64,000 bases of DNA from Pseudoxanthomonas composti (GCF_004122095.1 NZ_SAWZ01000003.1:62001-126000), one strand, 5' to 3'. Positions 53,721-64,000 are shown, numbered from the stretch's first letter. The notes: generated by a model not told the origin, from the letters alone. Program-made: numbers and translations.

Positions 53721-56351
53721 CTACTCGGCGGGCGTTTCCGGCTCGGGGCGCGCCGCTTCCGGGCTGACGCGTTCGATGGTGTGGCGCAGCTCGCGGCCGA
53801 GGATGGTCTTGGCGTCCTTGGCCCAGGCGTCCATGCGCGCGTCGAACAGCAGCTTGCTGTTCTCGTCCGGCCACACCAGGCGCAGCTCGCGCAGCTTCTG
53901 GATGAAGCTGCGGAACAAGGCCTTGTCGAAGAATTCCGGCGCCGCCGGGGCGTACAGCAGGCTCAGGCGCTGGGCCGCCTGCTGGCACAGGCTTTCCAGT
54001 TCCGCCGCGGCGAGCACGCCGGGGCCGTTCTTCACCAGGATCGAGATGGCGATGTAATAGCGCTCGAAGGCCTGCTGCAGCGAATGGCCGATCGCGCGCA
54101 GGCGAAACACCTCGTCGGTCTGTCCGGCATTGCGCTGCAGGATGCCGCCATCGTCATCGCCCACCCGCTCCATCAGCCCGGCATCGACGAACACCTGCAC
54201 CACGCGCCCGATGCGCTCGGCGAACTCGTCCTCGGTCCAGGGCAGGAACAGCTCGGTCTGCAGGAACGGGTACAGCGAGCGCCCCAGCTTGACCACCCGG
54301 TTGCAGGACATGCGGCGGTTGTTCTGGAAGCAGCAGGCGATCCACGAGGCGGCGGTGAACAGATGCACCACGTTGTTGCGGTAGTAGCTGAGCAGCACCG
54401 CGGTGTCCTCGTCGACCACGTCGATGACATCGCCCAGCGGGTGGCTGATGCGACGGATGACGTTGATCTCCAGGCCGTGGGCGATGATGCGCTCGGCGCT
54501 GTGCGGGGTGACGGTGACGCGGTCCGAGTACGGCATGCGCGAGAGCAGCGTCTTGGACAGCTCGATCTGCGCGATCAGGTCCGACTCGGCCATCGCATGC
54601 TTGGGCGTGGACAGCAGCGCCAGGGCCAGCAGGTTGATCGGGTTGACGTCGGCGGCGCCGTTGATGCGTACGTGGATCTCGTTGGCCAGCTGGTCGATGG
54701 TGTCCGACAGCCAGGCCGGCTTCTCCTCCTCGCCCAACGGTTGGCCATCCCAGTCCGGGGCGCGCTCTGCCAGGATGCGGGTCAGCGGGATGGCCTCGCC
54801 GAAGTTCACCACCACCTGGCCGTAGTCCGAGCGCAGGATCTTGGGGATGGACCACAGCAGGCCCCAGATGGATTCCTTGGCCTTGGGGCGGCCTGAGAGT
54901 TCGTCCAGGTAGCTGGAGCCCTCGATCAGCTTCTCGTAGCCGATGTAGATCGGCTGGAACAGCACCGGGCGCCGCGGCTGGCGCAGGTAGGCGCGCACGG
55001 TCATGGACAGCATGCCGCCCTTGGGCTGCAGCAGGCGCCCGGTGCGCGAGCGCCCGCCTTCGATGAAGTACTCGATGGAGTAACCGCCGGCCACCAGCTG
55101 CGCGACGTACTCGGTGAACACCGCCGAGTACAGCGGGTTGCCGCGGAAGGAGCGGCGCATGAAGAACGCCCCGCCCTTGCGCAGCAGGGTGCCGATCACC
55201 GGCAGGTTGAGGTTGATGCCCGCGGCGATGTGCGGCGGCACGATGCCGCGTTCGTACAGCAGGTAGGACAGCAGCAGGTAATCCATGTGGCTGCGGTGGC
55301 TGGGCACATAGACCACCTCGTGCCCGGGCGCGGCCTCCTTCAGCGTGTCCAGGTGATGCACCAGCACGCCGCGGTAGATGCGGTTCCACACATGGCTGAG
55401 CAGGAAGCTGGCCGAGCGCACCACCGGGTTGGAGTAGTCCGCGGCGATCTCCCAGGCATAGGCCTGGGCCTTGCGCCAGGTGTCCTCGGGCTTGGCGCTG
55501 TCGCGGCGGGCCTGGTCGGCGATGGCCTGCTTGACCGGCTCGGAGGCCAGCACCTGGTCCACCAGCAGGCGGCGGGTGGACAGGTCCGGGCCGATCACCG
55601 CCTCGCGGATGCGGTTGAAGTGGGTCCGCAGCACGCGCGAGAGCTTGCGCACGGTGCGCTCTGGCTCCAGCCCCTCATCGATGGTCTGGCGCAGCGACAC
55701 CGGCGGGGAGAAGCGCACGATGGTGTCGCGGCCGTTGAGCAGCAGCGCCAGCAGCCGGCGGAAGCGGCCGACGATGGCCCAGTTCTCCGAGAACAGCACC
55801 GAGAACCAGCCGCTGGCCTTGTCCGGCGAGCGGCCCACGAAGATCGACACCGGCACCAGCTGGACGTCGAGTTCGCGATGGAATCGGTGCGCCTGCAGCA
55901 GCTTGGCCAGCGAGCCGGAATGGGTCTTGGTGCTGCCGGCCTCGGGGATCAGCGTGCTGGCGTTGCGGCGGGACAGGGCGACGTAGGCGCGCTTGCGGCC
56001 CAGCATGTCCCCGGGCAGCGGAACCAGCGGCGAGGGCAGGCCGGCGTCCTGGCAGGCGCGGTCCAGGATCATCGCGTTGGACAGGCCGTAGTCTTCCAGC
56101 ACGTAGCAGACCGGGCGGTCGTCGATCAGGTCGCGCGGAACGTCCGGTTCGATGCTCAGGCTCAGCCAGGGATCGACCACGCGCCGGGTCAGCCGGCTCC
56201 ACAGCGGCGGCCTTGCCGCGCGCGCGGGCACCGTGGCCGGCAACGACCGCGAGGCGGCCACCGGCGCCTCGCTGGGCACCTGTGCGGCCGGCGTCTCGGG
56301 GGGCTGCGGGGGAGGAAAGGGGAGCGGGTTCTGGTCGGGCATCGGCGACAT
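53721..56351 (-). CDS. plsB: Glycerol-3-phosphate 1-O-acyltransferase PlsB
   Basis: PlsB puts the first acyl chain on glycerol-3-phosphate in the inner membrane. The 876-residue protein has the HX4D motif (HRSHMD, about residues 349-354), the downstream GGAFFMRRSFRGNPLYSAVF and FIEGGRSRTGRLLQPKGGML, and VLFQPIYIGYEKLIEGSSY. Length matches the proteobacterial enzyme (about 810-890). A Pro-rich N-terminus is added. The ATG at 56351 follows the TAA of the upstream lipoprotein gene with a 1-bp overlap (TAATG); an ATG at codon 4 is a possible alternative. Confidence 0.95.
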   Translation of the reverse strand: MSPMPDQNPLPFPPPQPPETPAAQVPSEAPVAASRSLPATVPARAARPPLWSRLTRRVVDPWLSLSIEPDVPRDLIDDRPVCYVLEDYGLSNAMILDRACQDAGLPSPLVPLPGDMLGRKRAYVALSRRNASTLIPEAGSTKTHSGSLAKLLQAHRFHRELDVQLVPVSIFVGRSPDKASGWFSVLFSENWAIVGRFRRLLALLLNGRDTIVRFSPPVSLRQTIDEGLEPERTVRKLSRVLRTHFNRIREAVIGPDLSTRRLLVDQVLASEPVKQAIADQARRDSAKPEDTWRKAQAYAWEIAADYSNPVVRSASFLLSHVWNRIYRGVLVHHLDTLKEAAPGHEVVYVPSHRSHMDYLLLSYLLYERGIVPPHIAAGINLNLPVIGTLLRKGGAFFMRRSFRGNPLYSAVFTEYVAQLVAGGYSIEYFIEGGRSRTGRLLQPKGGMLSMTVRAYLRQPRRPVLFQPIYIGYEKLIEGSSYLDELSGRPKAKESIWGLLWSIPKILRSDYGQVVVNFGEAIPLTRILAERAPDWDGQPLGEEEKPAWLSDTIDQLANEIHVRINGAADVNPINLLALALLSTPKHAMAESDLIAQIELSKTLLSRMPYSDRVTVTPHSAERIIAHGLEINVIRRISHPLGDVIDVVDEDTAVLLSYYRNNVVHLFTAASWIACCFQNNRRMSCNRVVKLGRSLYPFLQTELFLPWTEDEFAERIGRVVQVFVDAGLMERVGDDDGGILQRNAGQTDEVFRLRAIGHSLQQAFERYYIAISILVKNGPGVLAAAELESLCQQAAQRLSLLYAPAAPEFFDKALFRSFIQKLRELRLVWPDENSKLLFDARMDAWAKDAKTILGRELRHTIERVSPEAARPEPETPAE

Positions 56352-57334
56352 TATGGCTTAGCGGCCCGGGCGACCTTGTCGGCCGGACGCGCCGGCGGGG
56401 ATTTGTCGTCCGCTGCAGGCTTGGCCTGGTCGGCAGCCGGGTCCGGCGGCTGTGGGTCCGGTGCCTGCGCACCCTGGCGCGCTGCCTCGGCCTGGGCCAG
56501 CACGTCGGCCGGGTACCAGTGCCCGTTGCGGCGCTTCATCTGCACGGTGTGGACGATCTCGCGCTCGCCCAGCGGGTAGCGGATCTCCACCTGCGCCACA
56601 TCGCCCTGCTCGGAGATCAGGCCGGTGCGCAGCCTGTCCAGGCTGGCATCCAGGTCCAGCCCATAGCTGGCGGTCACCGACTTGAACGCCTCCGCCAGCG
56701 GCGCCAGCTTCGAAAGGCCCGGCAGCAGGCCGGCCTTGCGCAGGTCGGTGGCGCTGCCCAGGCCGGTGGCGCGCGCGCCCACGACCAGTTCGCGCACCGC
56801 CAGGTGCGCGCGGGTGGCATCGGCCAACGGTGCGTTTTGGGCCCAGTCGCCGAGCGCCTGGATCACCTGCACGTAGTAACGGCGCTGCGGCTCGGGATAG
56901 TCGCTCTGGTACTGCACGTACTGGCTGCCGAACAGCGCCAGGGTGCGTGCGGCGGCCTTGAGGTCGCGCTCCTGACGGGCGAACTGCCGGTCGAAGGCGG
57001 CATTGAGCCGGCGTTCGGCGTCGGGGGTGGTCAGGGTGGTCAGCAGGCCGGGCACACGCTCGCCCAGCGGCAGCTCGGCCAGCGGCCAGTCGCTGCGGCC
57101 TTCGCGCCAGGCCTGGTCCAGCGCCTGCAGATCCTCGGCCGGCGCGGCGGCGCGGGCGAAGCCGGCCAGGTCGTTGCGGCGCAGGTGTTCGGCCAGGGCC
57201 TTGACCGAGGCGGCCGGCTGCGAGCTGGCGCCGGCCAGCGGCGCAGGCGCGGGCTTGCAGGCGGTCAGCCACAGCGACATCGCCAGCCCGGTCACGATCA
57301 GTGGCCGCCGGGCGGCCTGGAGTACTTGCCTCAT
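56351..57334 (-). CDS. Putative lipoprotein upstream of plsB
   Basis: The 327-residue protein has a signal with lipobox LTAC (Cys26), then a mostly helical body (LAEHLRRNDLAGFARAAAPA, ERRLNAAFDRQFARQERDLK) with RRYYVQVIQALGDWAQ. A C-terminal beta-hairpin region (VEIRYPLGEREIVHTVQMKR) and an acidic Pro/Ala tail follow. No domain recognised. It is translationally coupled to plsB (TAATG), which suggests a link to envelope or phospholipid function. The ATG at 57334 starts the signal peptide; the frame is open further upstream. Confidence 0.75.
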   Translation of the reverse strand: MRQVLQAARRPLIVTGLAMSLWLTACKPAPAPLAGASSQPAASVKALAEHLRRNDLAGFARAAAPAEDLQALDQAWREGRSDWPLAELPLGERVPGLLTTLTTPDAERRLNAAFDRQFARQERDLKAAARTLALFGSQYVQYQSDYPEPQRRYYVQVIQALGDWAQNAPLADATRAHLAVRELVVGARATGLGSATDLRKAGLLPGLSKLAPLAEAFKSVTASYGLDLDASLDRLRTGLISEQGDVAQVEIRYPLGEREIVHTVQMKRRNGHWYPADVLAQAEAARQGAQAPDPQPPDPAADQAKPAADDKSPPARPADKVARAAKP

Positions 57335-57499
57335 TGCCGGTGATCCCCGAAATCCGGGTTCATCTTGGCTGCTGCCGACGCGACTCGGCAAGGGAGCCGG
57401 CCGGCGCGGGCCGGCAGCGATGCTGGATTCTTCCGAGGCGGGTGCCCCCTGTGGGAGCGGCGCGCCGACTCGGATGCGTCGCCCGGCCGCATCGAAAAA

Positions 57500-57529
57500 A
57501 AAGCTCCGACCCTTGCGGGGCGGAGCTTT
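57500..57529 (-). terminator. Rho-independent terminator after the pyrF operon
   Basis: AAAGCTCCG (57500-57508) pairs perfectly with CGGAGCTTT (57521-57529); on the minus strand the stem runs straight into eight T. It terminates leftward transcription from pyrF. The rest of the 320-bp gap 57335-57654 shows nothing gene-like; it should carry the lipoprotein promoter. Confidence 0.85.
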
Positions 57530-57654
57530 CCAAGACGGCACGAGGCCGTAGGACAGGTTTGTGGCAACGTTCCGGCAGCACCGGACGGCGCACAGCGTAC
57601 GCGCCGCATCAAGCTAATGCAATACCTGAAGAAAACTCACATAAGCCATTGAAT

Positions 57655-58392
57655 TTAGGGGATACATTCCTGAATCTCATCCCGGATCGCGCGGGCTGCC
57701 GCCTGCGGGTCGGCGGCCAGGCGGATCGGGCGTCCGACCACGATGGCGTCGGCGCCCCGGGCAAACGCCTCGCCCACGCCCAGGGTGCGCTTCTGGTCGT
57801 CGCCCACCGGCCCGCCGGGACGGATGCCTGGACAGACGATGGAGAAGCCGGGCCCGGTGGCCGCGCGGATCAATCCAGCCTCCTGCCCCGAGCAGATCAC
57901 CCCGTCGATGCCTGCGGCCTGCGCAGCCAGGGCGCGCTCGACCACCACCGTCTCCGGTGCCTTGTCGATGCCCATGCCGCGCAGGTCATCGCCATCCATC
58001 GAGGTCAGCACGGTCACCGCCAGCAGGCGCAGGTCGCCGGCGCGCGCGGTAGCCGCCGCTTCCATCATCGCCGGGTGCCAGCCGTGGATGGTGGCGAAGG
58101 TCACCGGCCAGCGCGACAACCCGGAGATCACCCCGGCGATGGTGGCCGGGATGTCGAAGAACTTCAGGTCCACGAAGATCTTCTTCTCGCGCCTGGCCAG
58201 CGCGTCGAGCACGGTGAAGTAATCGCCCGAGGCCAGCAGCTCCATGCCGATCTTGTAGAAGCTGACCGTATCGCCCAAGCGGTCCACCCATTCCAGGGCC
58301 TGGGCGCCATCGTGGGCGTCCAGGGCGAAGATCAGGCGGTCCTGGGCGGCCAGCTGCAGCGGGGCACGCGGGGTGCGGGGCTGTGCGTTCAT
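57655..58392 (-). CDS. pyrF: Orotidine 5'-phosphate decarboxylase
   Basis: PyrF makes UMP from OMP. The 245-residue protein has the core [20 protein letters not shown], the catalytic KFFDIPATI segment ([15 protein letters not shown]) and the phosphate-binding end [15 protein letters not shown] plus [11 protein letters not shown]. Length fits the bacterial form. ATG 58392 overlaps the stop of the e(P4)-type phosphatase gene by 4 bp, so the two are coupled. Confidence 0.96.
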   Translation of the reverse strand: MNAQPRTPRAPLQLAAQDRLIFALDAHDGAQALEWVDRLGDTVSFYKIGMELLASGDYFTVLDALARREKKIFVDLKFFDIPATIAGVISGLSRWPVTFATIHGWHPAMMEAAATARAGDLRLLAVTVLTSMDGDDLRGMGIDKAPETVVVERALAAQAAGIDGVICSGQEAGLIRAATGPGFSIVCPGIRPGGPVGDDQKRTLGVGEAFARGADAIVVGRPIRLAADPQAAARAIRDEIQECIP

Positions 58393-59285
58393 TCGGCCAC
58401 CTCCAGCGCGGCGCGTTTGGCGGCGCGGCGGGACTCGCGCGGCTGCTTGAAGTCGTTGCCGAACAGTGCCGGCTCCCAGGACCCGTAGGTCGGCCCGGGC
58501 AGCATCCACCAGCGCTGGCCGAACCATTGGCCGTACTGGGCAAGCAGGCGCGCCCGTCCCTCGGGCGTGTTCTGGTCGACATGGACGAAATCGCCCAGCT
58601 GGTCGCCGAACTGCATCAGCACGCGGTAGCGCTGCCCGGCCAGGCGGCGGCGGCAATCCTTCTCGCTGCCCTTGGACTGGCAGCCGGGCACCTGGGTGCC
58701 CAGGCCCAGGAACACGCTGTCATCGGCCACTGGCAAGCCGGCCTGGCGCAGGTTGGACAGGGTGGCGTCCTTGAGCTGGACGGCGCGGTTGGAGATGTAG
58801 ACCAGGGTGATGCCGCGGGCATTGGCGGCCTTGGCGAAGTCCACCACGCCCGGCACCGGCTTGGCCTTGGCCTCGGCGACCCAGGCATTCCAGGTGGCGT
58901 CGCTGTACTCGGCGTTGTCGCGGATCAGGCGCGCCTGGTAGGGCGAGTTGTCCAGCACGGTCTCGTCCAGGTCCAGCACGATGGCGGGCTTGAGGCCTTT
59001 GACGGCATTGCCGCGTTCGGCCGGCACCAGCGCGTCCCAGTCGCGCGAGGTCAGGGCGGCCTCCAGCTGCGCGGTGGCCGCGCGGTAGGTCTGCGTGGCC
59101 GCGGCCTGGTATTCGGCCGAGCGCTGCACCCACAGCACGGCGTTGAGGTTGTCGTCGGCCGGGGCGGTGGGGGTGGTGGGGACCAGCTGGACGGCCGGGG
59201 CGGTCGCGGCCGGCGGCGCGGACTGGCAGGCGGCGAGCAGCAGGCCGCAGGCGGCCAGCAGCGAGGGAAGCGCGAGACGGGGCAT
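58389..59285 (-). CDS. Lipoprotein e(P4) family 5'-nucleotidase / acid phosphatase
   Basis: The 298-residue protein has a lipobox (LLAAC, Cys20) and the DDDD-phosphohydrolase (HAD-like) motifs: DLDETVLDN (105-113) holds the nucleophile and acid Asp, [20 protein letters not shown] gives motif II, and the late [12 protein letters not shown] supplies the final acidic pair. The family hydrolyses NMN and nucleotides outside the cell in Haemophilus. Coupled to pyrF, it fits a role in supplying or recycling pyrimidines. Confidence 0.92.
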   Translation of the reverse strand: MPRLALPSLLAACGLLLAACQSAPPAATAPAVQLVPTTPTAPADDNLNAVLWVQRSAEYQAAATQTYRAATAQLEAALTSRDWDALVPAERGNAVKGLKPAIVLDLDETVLDNSPYQARLIRDNAEYSDATWNAWVAEAKAKPVPGVVDFAKAANARGITLVYISNRAVQLKDATLSNLRQAGLPVADDSVFLGLGTQVPGCQSKGSEKDCRRRLAGQRYRVLMQFGDQLGDFVHVDQNTPEGRARLLAQYGQWFGQRWWMLPGPTYGSWEPALFGNDFKQPRESRRAAKRAALEVAE

Positions 59286-59399
59286 GGGCGGGACCGGTGA
59301 AAACTGCGGCGCGATTCTACAGCCTCGCGCCGCCGACCCGGCCCGCCTGGCTGGGCCAGGGCGCTATCCTGCCCGGCCCGTTGTCCGCTGGAGAGTCCC

Positions 59400-60074
59400 G
59401 TGAGCGAAGCATCCCAAGCCCCGTCCCTGCCCGTGCTGGAGCCTGCGCAGGCACGCCTGCTGGGTTGCCTGATCGAGAAGGAGGCCACCACGCCGGACGT
59501 CTATCCGCTGACGGTCAACGCCGCCCAGTCCGCCGCCAACCAGAAGACCGCGCGCGAGCCGGTGATGGCGCTGGATGCCGGCCAGGTGCAGCACGGCCTG
59601 CGCGCGCTGGAGCAGCTGGGCCTGGCCCGGCAGCAGTTCTCCTCGCGCGCCGAGCGTTACGAGCACACCTTGTCGCGTCACTTCAGCCTGCCCAACCAGC
59701 AGGTCGCGCTGCTGGCCCTGCTGCTGCTGCGCGGGGCGCAGACGCCGCATGAGCTGCTGGCGCGCGCCGAGCGGCTGGCCAAGTTTGCCGATGTGGAGGA
59801 TCTCAAGCATCACCTGGACCGCATGATTGGCCGGGAGCCGTCGCTGGTGGTGCTGATCCCGCGCGGGCCCGGCCAGCGCGAGGACCGTTACATGCATCTG
59901 CTGTGCGGTCCGGTGGATGTGGCGGCGGTGGCGGCGCGTGCGCCGTCGGCATCTTCCGGTGCGTCCGCGTCGGGTATGGGCGCGGCCGAGTTCGAGCAGC
60001 GGATCGCTGAGTTGGAAGCGCGGGTGGCGGCGCTGGAGGAGGCGCTGGCGGCGCGGGATCATACAGCGGGCTGA
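59400..60074 (+). CDS. YceH family (DUF480) protein
   Basis: The 224-residue protein shows [20 protein letters not shown] and [16 protein letters not shown] at the start, the two winged-helix units of the YceH fold, and [20 protein letters not shown]. The C-terminal end is a coiled-coil-like helix ([20 protein letters not shown]). The start is GTG at 59400. Function unknown; the family is common in proteobacteria. Confidence 0.9.
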   Translation: MSEASQAPSLPVLEPAQARLLGCLIEKEATTPDVYPLTVNAAQSAANQKTAREPVMALDAGQVQHGLRALEQLGLARQQFSSRAERYEHTLSRHFSLPNQQVALLALLLLRGAQTPHELLARAERLAKFADVEDLKHHLDRMIGREPSLVVLIPRGPGQREDRYMHLLCGPVDVAAVAARAPSASSGASASGMGAAEFEQRIAELEARVAALEEALAARDHTAG

Positions 60075-60281
60075 TTCTCGAAGCCGTCGCTTTCTTGCCA
60101 GTACTCGACGGCCCCATATTCAGCTGATGCATTCGTGCTGGAGCGGCGGTCTAGGAAGATTTACTTGCTCGACAACCACCACTGGGTGCTGGGTTCACGT
60201 GGCATGCGCGTACAGTTCCACTGAGTTGGTTAACGTCAATCAGCAGCCGTATCGCCAGCTATTTCATCAACAGGGCAAGCC
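60075..60281 (+). other. Gap with a possible gene remnant before the ankyrin gene
   Basis: From 60075 a frame without a start stays open to the TGA near 60222 and reads ADAFVLERRSRKIYLLDNHH then WVLGSRGMRVQFH. The wording looks protein-like, so this may be the C-terminal remnant of a lost gene. The ankyrin start at 60282 follows 60 bp later. Confidence 0.35.
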
Positions 60282-60647
60282 ATGGACGACCTGAAATCGC
60301 TGCTGGAGAAGATTGGGTCCGTGGCCGATTTCGCCGGCATCGACGTGGTGGATGCGAACACGTTGGGTCTGTGCAAGAGCGCTCCGCTACACGTTGCAGC
60401 GGTCTGGGGCGATTGCGAGGCGATCACGCTGCTGGTCGAAGCTGGCGCTTTCATCGATCAGCGCGGGGAGGATGGCTTCACGCCCTTAATGGAAGCGGTG
60501 GCCCAGGGACATAAGGATGCGGTCGATCTTTTGATTTCACTCGGCGCCGCTCCACTGCGAAATGACGACGGTCAACTTCCGAGCGACTACGCGAGAGTTG
60601 GAGGAAATGAAGAGCTCTCACAGCTCTTGGCGCGGCGCGGCTACTAG
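60282..60647 (+). CDS. Ankyrin-repeat protein
   Basis: The 121-residue protein has about three ankyrin units: APLHVAAVWGDCEAITLLVE (34-53), FTPLMEAVAQGHKDAVDLLI and a partial last unit (QLPSDYARVGGNEELSQLL). No signal peptide, so cytoplasmic. Small ankyrin proteins often serve as antitoxin or immunity partners, but no toxin gene is adjacent. Confidence 0.82.
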   Translation: MDDLKSLLEKIGSVADFAGIDVVDANTLGLCKSAPLHVAAVWGDCEAITLLVEAGAFIDQRGEDGFTPLMEAVAQGHKDAVDLLISLGAAPLRNDDGQLPSDYARVGGNEELSQLLARRGY

Positions 60648-61296
<649 letters not shown>

Positions 61297-63276
61297 TCAG
61301 CTATCGAATAGCGCTTGGATTGCCGCCAGGCCGGCCTTGGCGCGTTCCTGCTTGTGCTGTGCATCCAGCTCCGGGTCGGCGCCGTCGCGCTGCAGCTCGC
61401 TGGCCGGCAGCTCGTCGAGGAAACGGCTGGGCTTGAGCCGGATCAGCTCGCGGAACTTGCGGGTCATGCGGCTGTGGCTGAGGTACAGCCCTTCCTTGGC
61501 GCGGGTAATGCCCACGTACATCAGGCGGCGCTCCTCTTCCAGCGAGCCTTCCTCCATCGCCGTCTCGTGCGGCAGCACGCCGTCCTCGCAGCCGACGATG
61601 AAGACGTAGCGAAACTCCAGCCCCTTGGCCGCGTGCAGGGTCATCATCCGCACCTGGTTGCCGCCATCGTCCTTGTCGTTGCGCGACAGCAGCGCCAGCT
61701 GCGCGGCCAGGTCGCCGACACTGGCGCCACGCACGCCGCCTTCGAACCACTCGGCCAGTTCCTCGACGTTGGCCTTGCGTCGCTGGTAGCCGGCGTCGTC
61801 CTTGCTCTGCGCGCGCAGGTCGGCCAGCAGGCCCGAGCGCTCGGCCAGCTCACGCACCAGTTCTGCGGCGGTGACGCGCGAGGCCTTCTCGCGCAACTCG
61901 GCCAGGATGTCGTTGAAGCGGGACAGGCCATTGGCCGCGCGCGGGCTCAGCGCCTGCAGCACGGTCATCGACTCGCAGGCGCGCGCCATCGGGATGTGGC
62001 GCTGCTGGGCCAGTTCGGCCAGCTTGGCCAGCGAGGTGGCGCCGACCTCGCGCTTGGGCGACTGCACCGCGCGCAGGAAGGCCGCGTCGTCGTCGGGATT
62101 GGCCACCAGGCGCAGCCAGCTCAGCGTGTCCTTGACCTCCTGGCGTTCAAGGAAGGCGGTGCCGCCGGTGAGGTGATACGGCACGCGCAGCAGCTGCAGC
62201 GCCTTTTCGATGACCCGCGACTGGAAGTTGCCGCGGAACAGCACGCAGAACTCGCTCCAGGGCACCTGCTTGGAAATGCCCAGGAAGGAGATCTCCGCGG
62301 CCACCTTCTCGGCCTCGTGGTCGCTGTCGCGGCACTCCCACACGCGGATGCGCTGGCCGTCGGCCTGGTCGGACCACAGCGTCTTGAGGTGCTCGTGCGG
62401 GTTGTGGGCAATCAGCGCGTTGGCCGCGCGCAGCACGCGGTTGGAGCAGCGGTAGTTCTGCTCCAGCTTGATGATCTGCAGCGCCGGATAGTCGCGGCCC
62501 ATCTGCAGCAGGTTGTCCGGATTGGCGCCGCGCCAGGCGTAGATGCTCTGGTCGTCGTCGCCCACGCAGGTGAAGTCGCCGCGCTCGCCGGCCAGGGCCT
62601 TGAGCAGCCGGTACTGGGCATCGTTGGTGTCCTGGCACTCGTCCACCAGCAGGTAGCCGATGCGCTCGCGCCAGGCCAGGGTGATGTCGTGGTGTTCTTC
62701 CAGGATCTGCACCGGCAGGCGGATCAGGTCGTCGAAATCCACCGCGTTGAAGCTGTTCAGGCGGGCCTGGTAGAGCTCATAGAAGGTCGCCGCGCTGACC
62801 TCGCGCGGGCTGCGCGCGGCGGCCATGGCCTGCTCCGGCGACAGGCCCATGTTCTTGGCGCGCGAGATCAGCGACTTGATCATCTCGATCTCGTCGGGCT
62901 TGGCCCCGCCCATCAGGTCCTTGATCTGCGCGGCCGAATCGTCGGCGTCGAAGATCGAGAAGTTGCGTTTCAGGCCCGCGGCCTCGTGCTCGATCTGCAG
63001 GAACTTCAGGCCCAGCGCGTGGAAGGTGCAGATGGTCAGGCCATCGGCCGCATCGCCGCGGATGCGCTTGGCCAGGCGCTCGCGCATCTCCTTGGCAGCC
63101 TTGTTGGTGAAGGTGATCGCCGCGATGCGCTTGGCCGGCATGCGCCCAGAGCCGATCAGGTGGGCGATCTTCTCGATGATCACGCGGGTCTTGCCGCTGC
63201 CTGCGCCGGCCAGCACCAGCAGGGGGCCATGCACGTGCAGCACGGCGGCGCGTTGGGGGGGGTTGAGGAAATCCAT
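61297..63276 (-). CDS. rep: ATP-dependent DNA helicase Rep
   Basis: Rep is a 3'-5' SF1 helicase that clears proteins ahead of replication forks. The 659-residue protein has Walker A GAGSGKT (24-30), the DECQDTN motif II, GDDDQSIYAWRGAN motif III, and EQNYRC and HAAKGLEF late motifs. The start MDFLNPPQRAAVLHVHGPLL is that of Rep/PcrA, and MEEGSLEEERRLMYVGITRA closes the core. Its length is typical of Rep rather than UvrD (about 720). Confidence 0.95.
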   Translation of the reverse strand: MDFLNPPQRAAVLHVHGPLLVLAGAGSGKTRVIIEKIAHLIGSGRMPAKRIAAITFTNKAAKEMRERLAKRIRGDAADGLTICTFHALGLKFLQIEHEAAGLKRNFSIFDADDSAAQIKDLMGGAKPDEIEMIKSLISRAKNMGLSPEQAMAAARSPREVSAATFYELYQARLNSFNAVDFDDLIRLPVQILEEHHDITLAWRERIGYLLVDECQDTNDAQYRLLKALAGERGDFTCVGDDDQSIYAWRGANPDNLLQMGRDYPALQIIKLEQNYRCSNRVLRAANALIAHNPHEHLKTLWSDQADGQRIRVWECRDSDHEAEKVAAEISFLGISKQVPWSEFCVLFRGNFQSRVIEKALQLLRVPYHLTGGTAFLERQEVKDTLSWLRLVANPDDDAAFLRAVQSPKREVGATSLAKLAELAQQRHIPMARACESMTVLQALSPRAANGLSRFNDILAELREKASRVTAAELVRELAERSGLLADLRAQSKDDAGYQRRKANVEELAEWFEGGVRGASVGDLAAQLALLSRNDKDDGGNQVRMMTLHAAKGLEFRYVFIVGCEDGVLPHETAMEEGSLEEERRLMYVGITRAKEGLYLSHSRMTRKFRELIRLKPSRFLDELPASELQRDGADPELDAQHKQERAKAGLAAIQALFDS

Positions 63277-63358
63277 GGGGCGGCGGCAATGACGACCGGC
63301 CTATTTTACCGCGCACAGGTCGCGGGCATGATCGGCCCGAGCCCTTCAGGAGATGGAC

Positions 63359-64000
63359 ATGCGCAGGAACTTATGGATGGTAGCCATGCTGGCGATCTTG
63401 CCGATGGCCGCACAGGCCGCACCGGATGGAGCGTCGACCGGCCCCAGGCAGGACGTGCTGCAGGGCGGTTTTCTGGATTACCACCCGGACATGGCCAACA
63501 ACAACCGCGGCATGGAAGCGCTGCGCGCGGGCGATGCGCCCAAGGCCATGGAGTACTTCCGCCGCGCCGCCCGCTATGCGGACAAGGCGTCGCAGGCCTT
63601 GCTGGGCGAGATGTACTGGTACGGCGTCAACATGGCGCCGGACCGGGTCAAGGCGCTGCAATGGATGGAGCTGGCCGCCGAGCGCGATTACCCGACCTTC
63701 GTCGAGCTGCGCGAGAAGTTCCGCGCCGCGCTGACGCCAGAGGAATTGCAACAAGTCGAGGCCGGACGCAAGGCCTTGTGGGATGAATACGGCGACGCGG
63801 TGGCATCCCCACGCATTGCCAAGGAGCTGGAGCGCGGCCGGCGCGCCATCACCGGCAGCCGGACTGGCGCGCTCACCGGCCAGGTGGAGATCCAGTTCCC
63901 GGCGGCGATGGGCGGCATGCGTACCATCCAGGCTTCGGAGTACTACAAGTCGCAGTTCTGGGACCCGGTGGAGTACCAGCAATGGGTGGACAAGAGCTGG
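63359..64000 (+). CDS. Secreted Sel1-repeat-like protein (partial, runs off window)
   Basis: From the ATG at 63359 the frame is open to the window end (214 codons seen). A signal peptide (LWMVAMLAILPMAAQAA) is followed by Sel1/TPR-like helices: NRGMEALRAGDAPKAMEYFR, ASQALLGEMYWYGVNMAPDR and VKALQWMELAAERDYPTFVE. The 3' part (EYYKSQFWDPVEYQQWVDKS) is of unknown function. Divergent from rep. The 3' end lies outside the window. Confidence 0.8.
   Translation, partial: MRRNLWMVAMLAILPMAAQAAPDGASTGPRQDVLQGGFLDYHPDMANNNRGMEALRAGDAPKAMEYFRRAARYADKASQALLGEMYWYGVNMAPDRVKALQWMELAAERDYPTFVELREKFRAALTPEELQQVEAGRKALWDEYGDAVASPRIAKELERGRRAITGSRTGALTGQVEIQFPAAMGGMRTIQASEYYKSQFWDPVEYQQWVDKSW

Overview
The window is GC-rich chromosomal DNA from a gammaproteobacterium, most likely of the family Xanthomonadaceae (Pseudoxanthomonas, Stenotrophomonas or a close relative). 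This is inferred from the strong similarity of mnmG, tex, glyQS, tamAB, tatABC, plsB, pyrF and rep to xanthomonad genes, from an S46 dipeptidyl peptidase, from a gene resembling the XAC0095 family, and from the intergenic repeat style. No rRNA, tRNA, IS element or CRISPR array was recognised.

Layout. 1-5.1 kb: core genes (a Gly/Tyr-rich lipoprotein, mnmG, a secreted alpha/beta hydrolase, aroD). 5.2-14.1 kb: an accessory island, visibly AT-richer between 6.2 and 9.6 kb. It holds a gene resembling XAC0095-family proteins, a heavily structured non-coding element, several unknown genes and a truncated tyrosine integrase at its right edge. Its centre is a divergent locus. A CapW/BrxR-like WYL regulator and a four-TM membrane protein read left. 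A ComEC-type metallo-beta-lactamase (MBL) gene and a gene for a 749-residue E2-E1-JAB ubiquitin-conjugation-like triple fusion read right. This is the most interesting part of the window and looks like an uncharacterised defence system.

14.1-30.4 kb: tex, two MFS transporters each paired with a divergent regulator (LysR, AraC), an S46 peptidase predicted to be DPP11-like, a Tat-exported aminotransferase, and small enzymes and envelope proteins, some broken (a frameshifted VOC gene, a duplicated TonB-C fragment). 30.4-49 kb: envelope and core functions: tamA-tamB, glyQ-glyS, a GspE/PilB-type ATPase, tatABC with a 201-bp tandem duplication at the end of tatC, a SYLF protein and hemH.

49-64 kb: rdgC, ttcA, a BamE-like protein, an acyltransferase-like gene behind a probable sigma-54 promoter, plsB, pyrF with an e(P4)-type phosphatase, yceH, an ankyrin protein, a repeat-filled 650-bp gap, rep helicase, and a Sel1-like gene that runs off the window.

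How genes work together: TamA/TamB insert outer-membrane proteins; TatABC exports folded proteins, including the Tat-signal aminotransferase here; GlyQ/GlyS form glycyl-tRNA synthetase; MnmG and TtcA modify tRNA. In the island the WYL protein is a plausible sensor-repressor sitting between two modules, a conjugation/deconjugation enzyme with a metallohydrolase and a membrane protein that could act as an effector. That grouping is inference.
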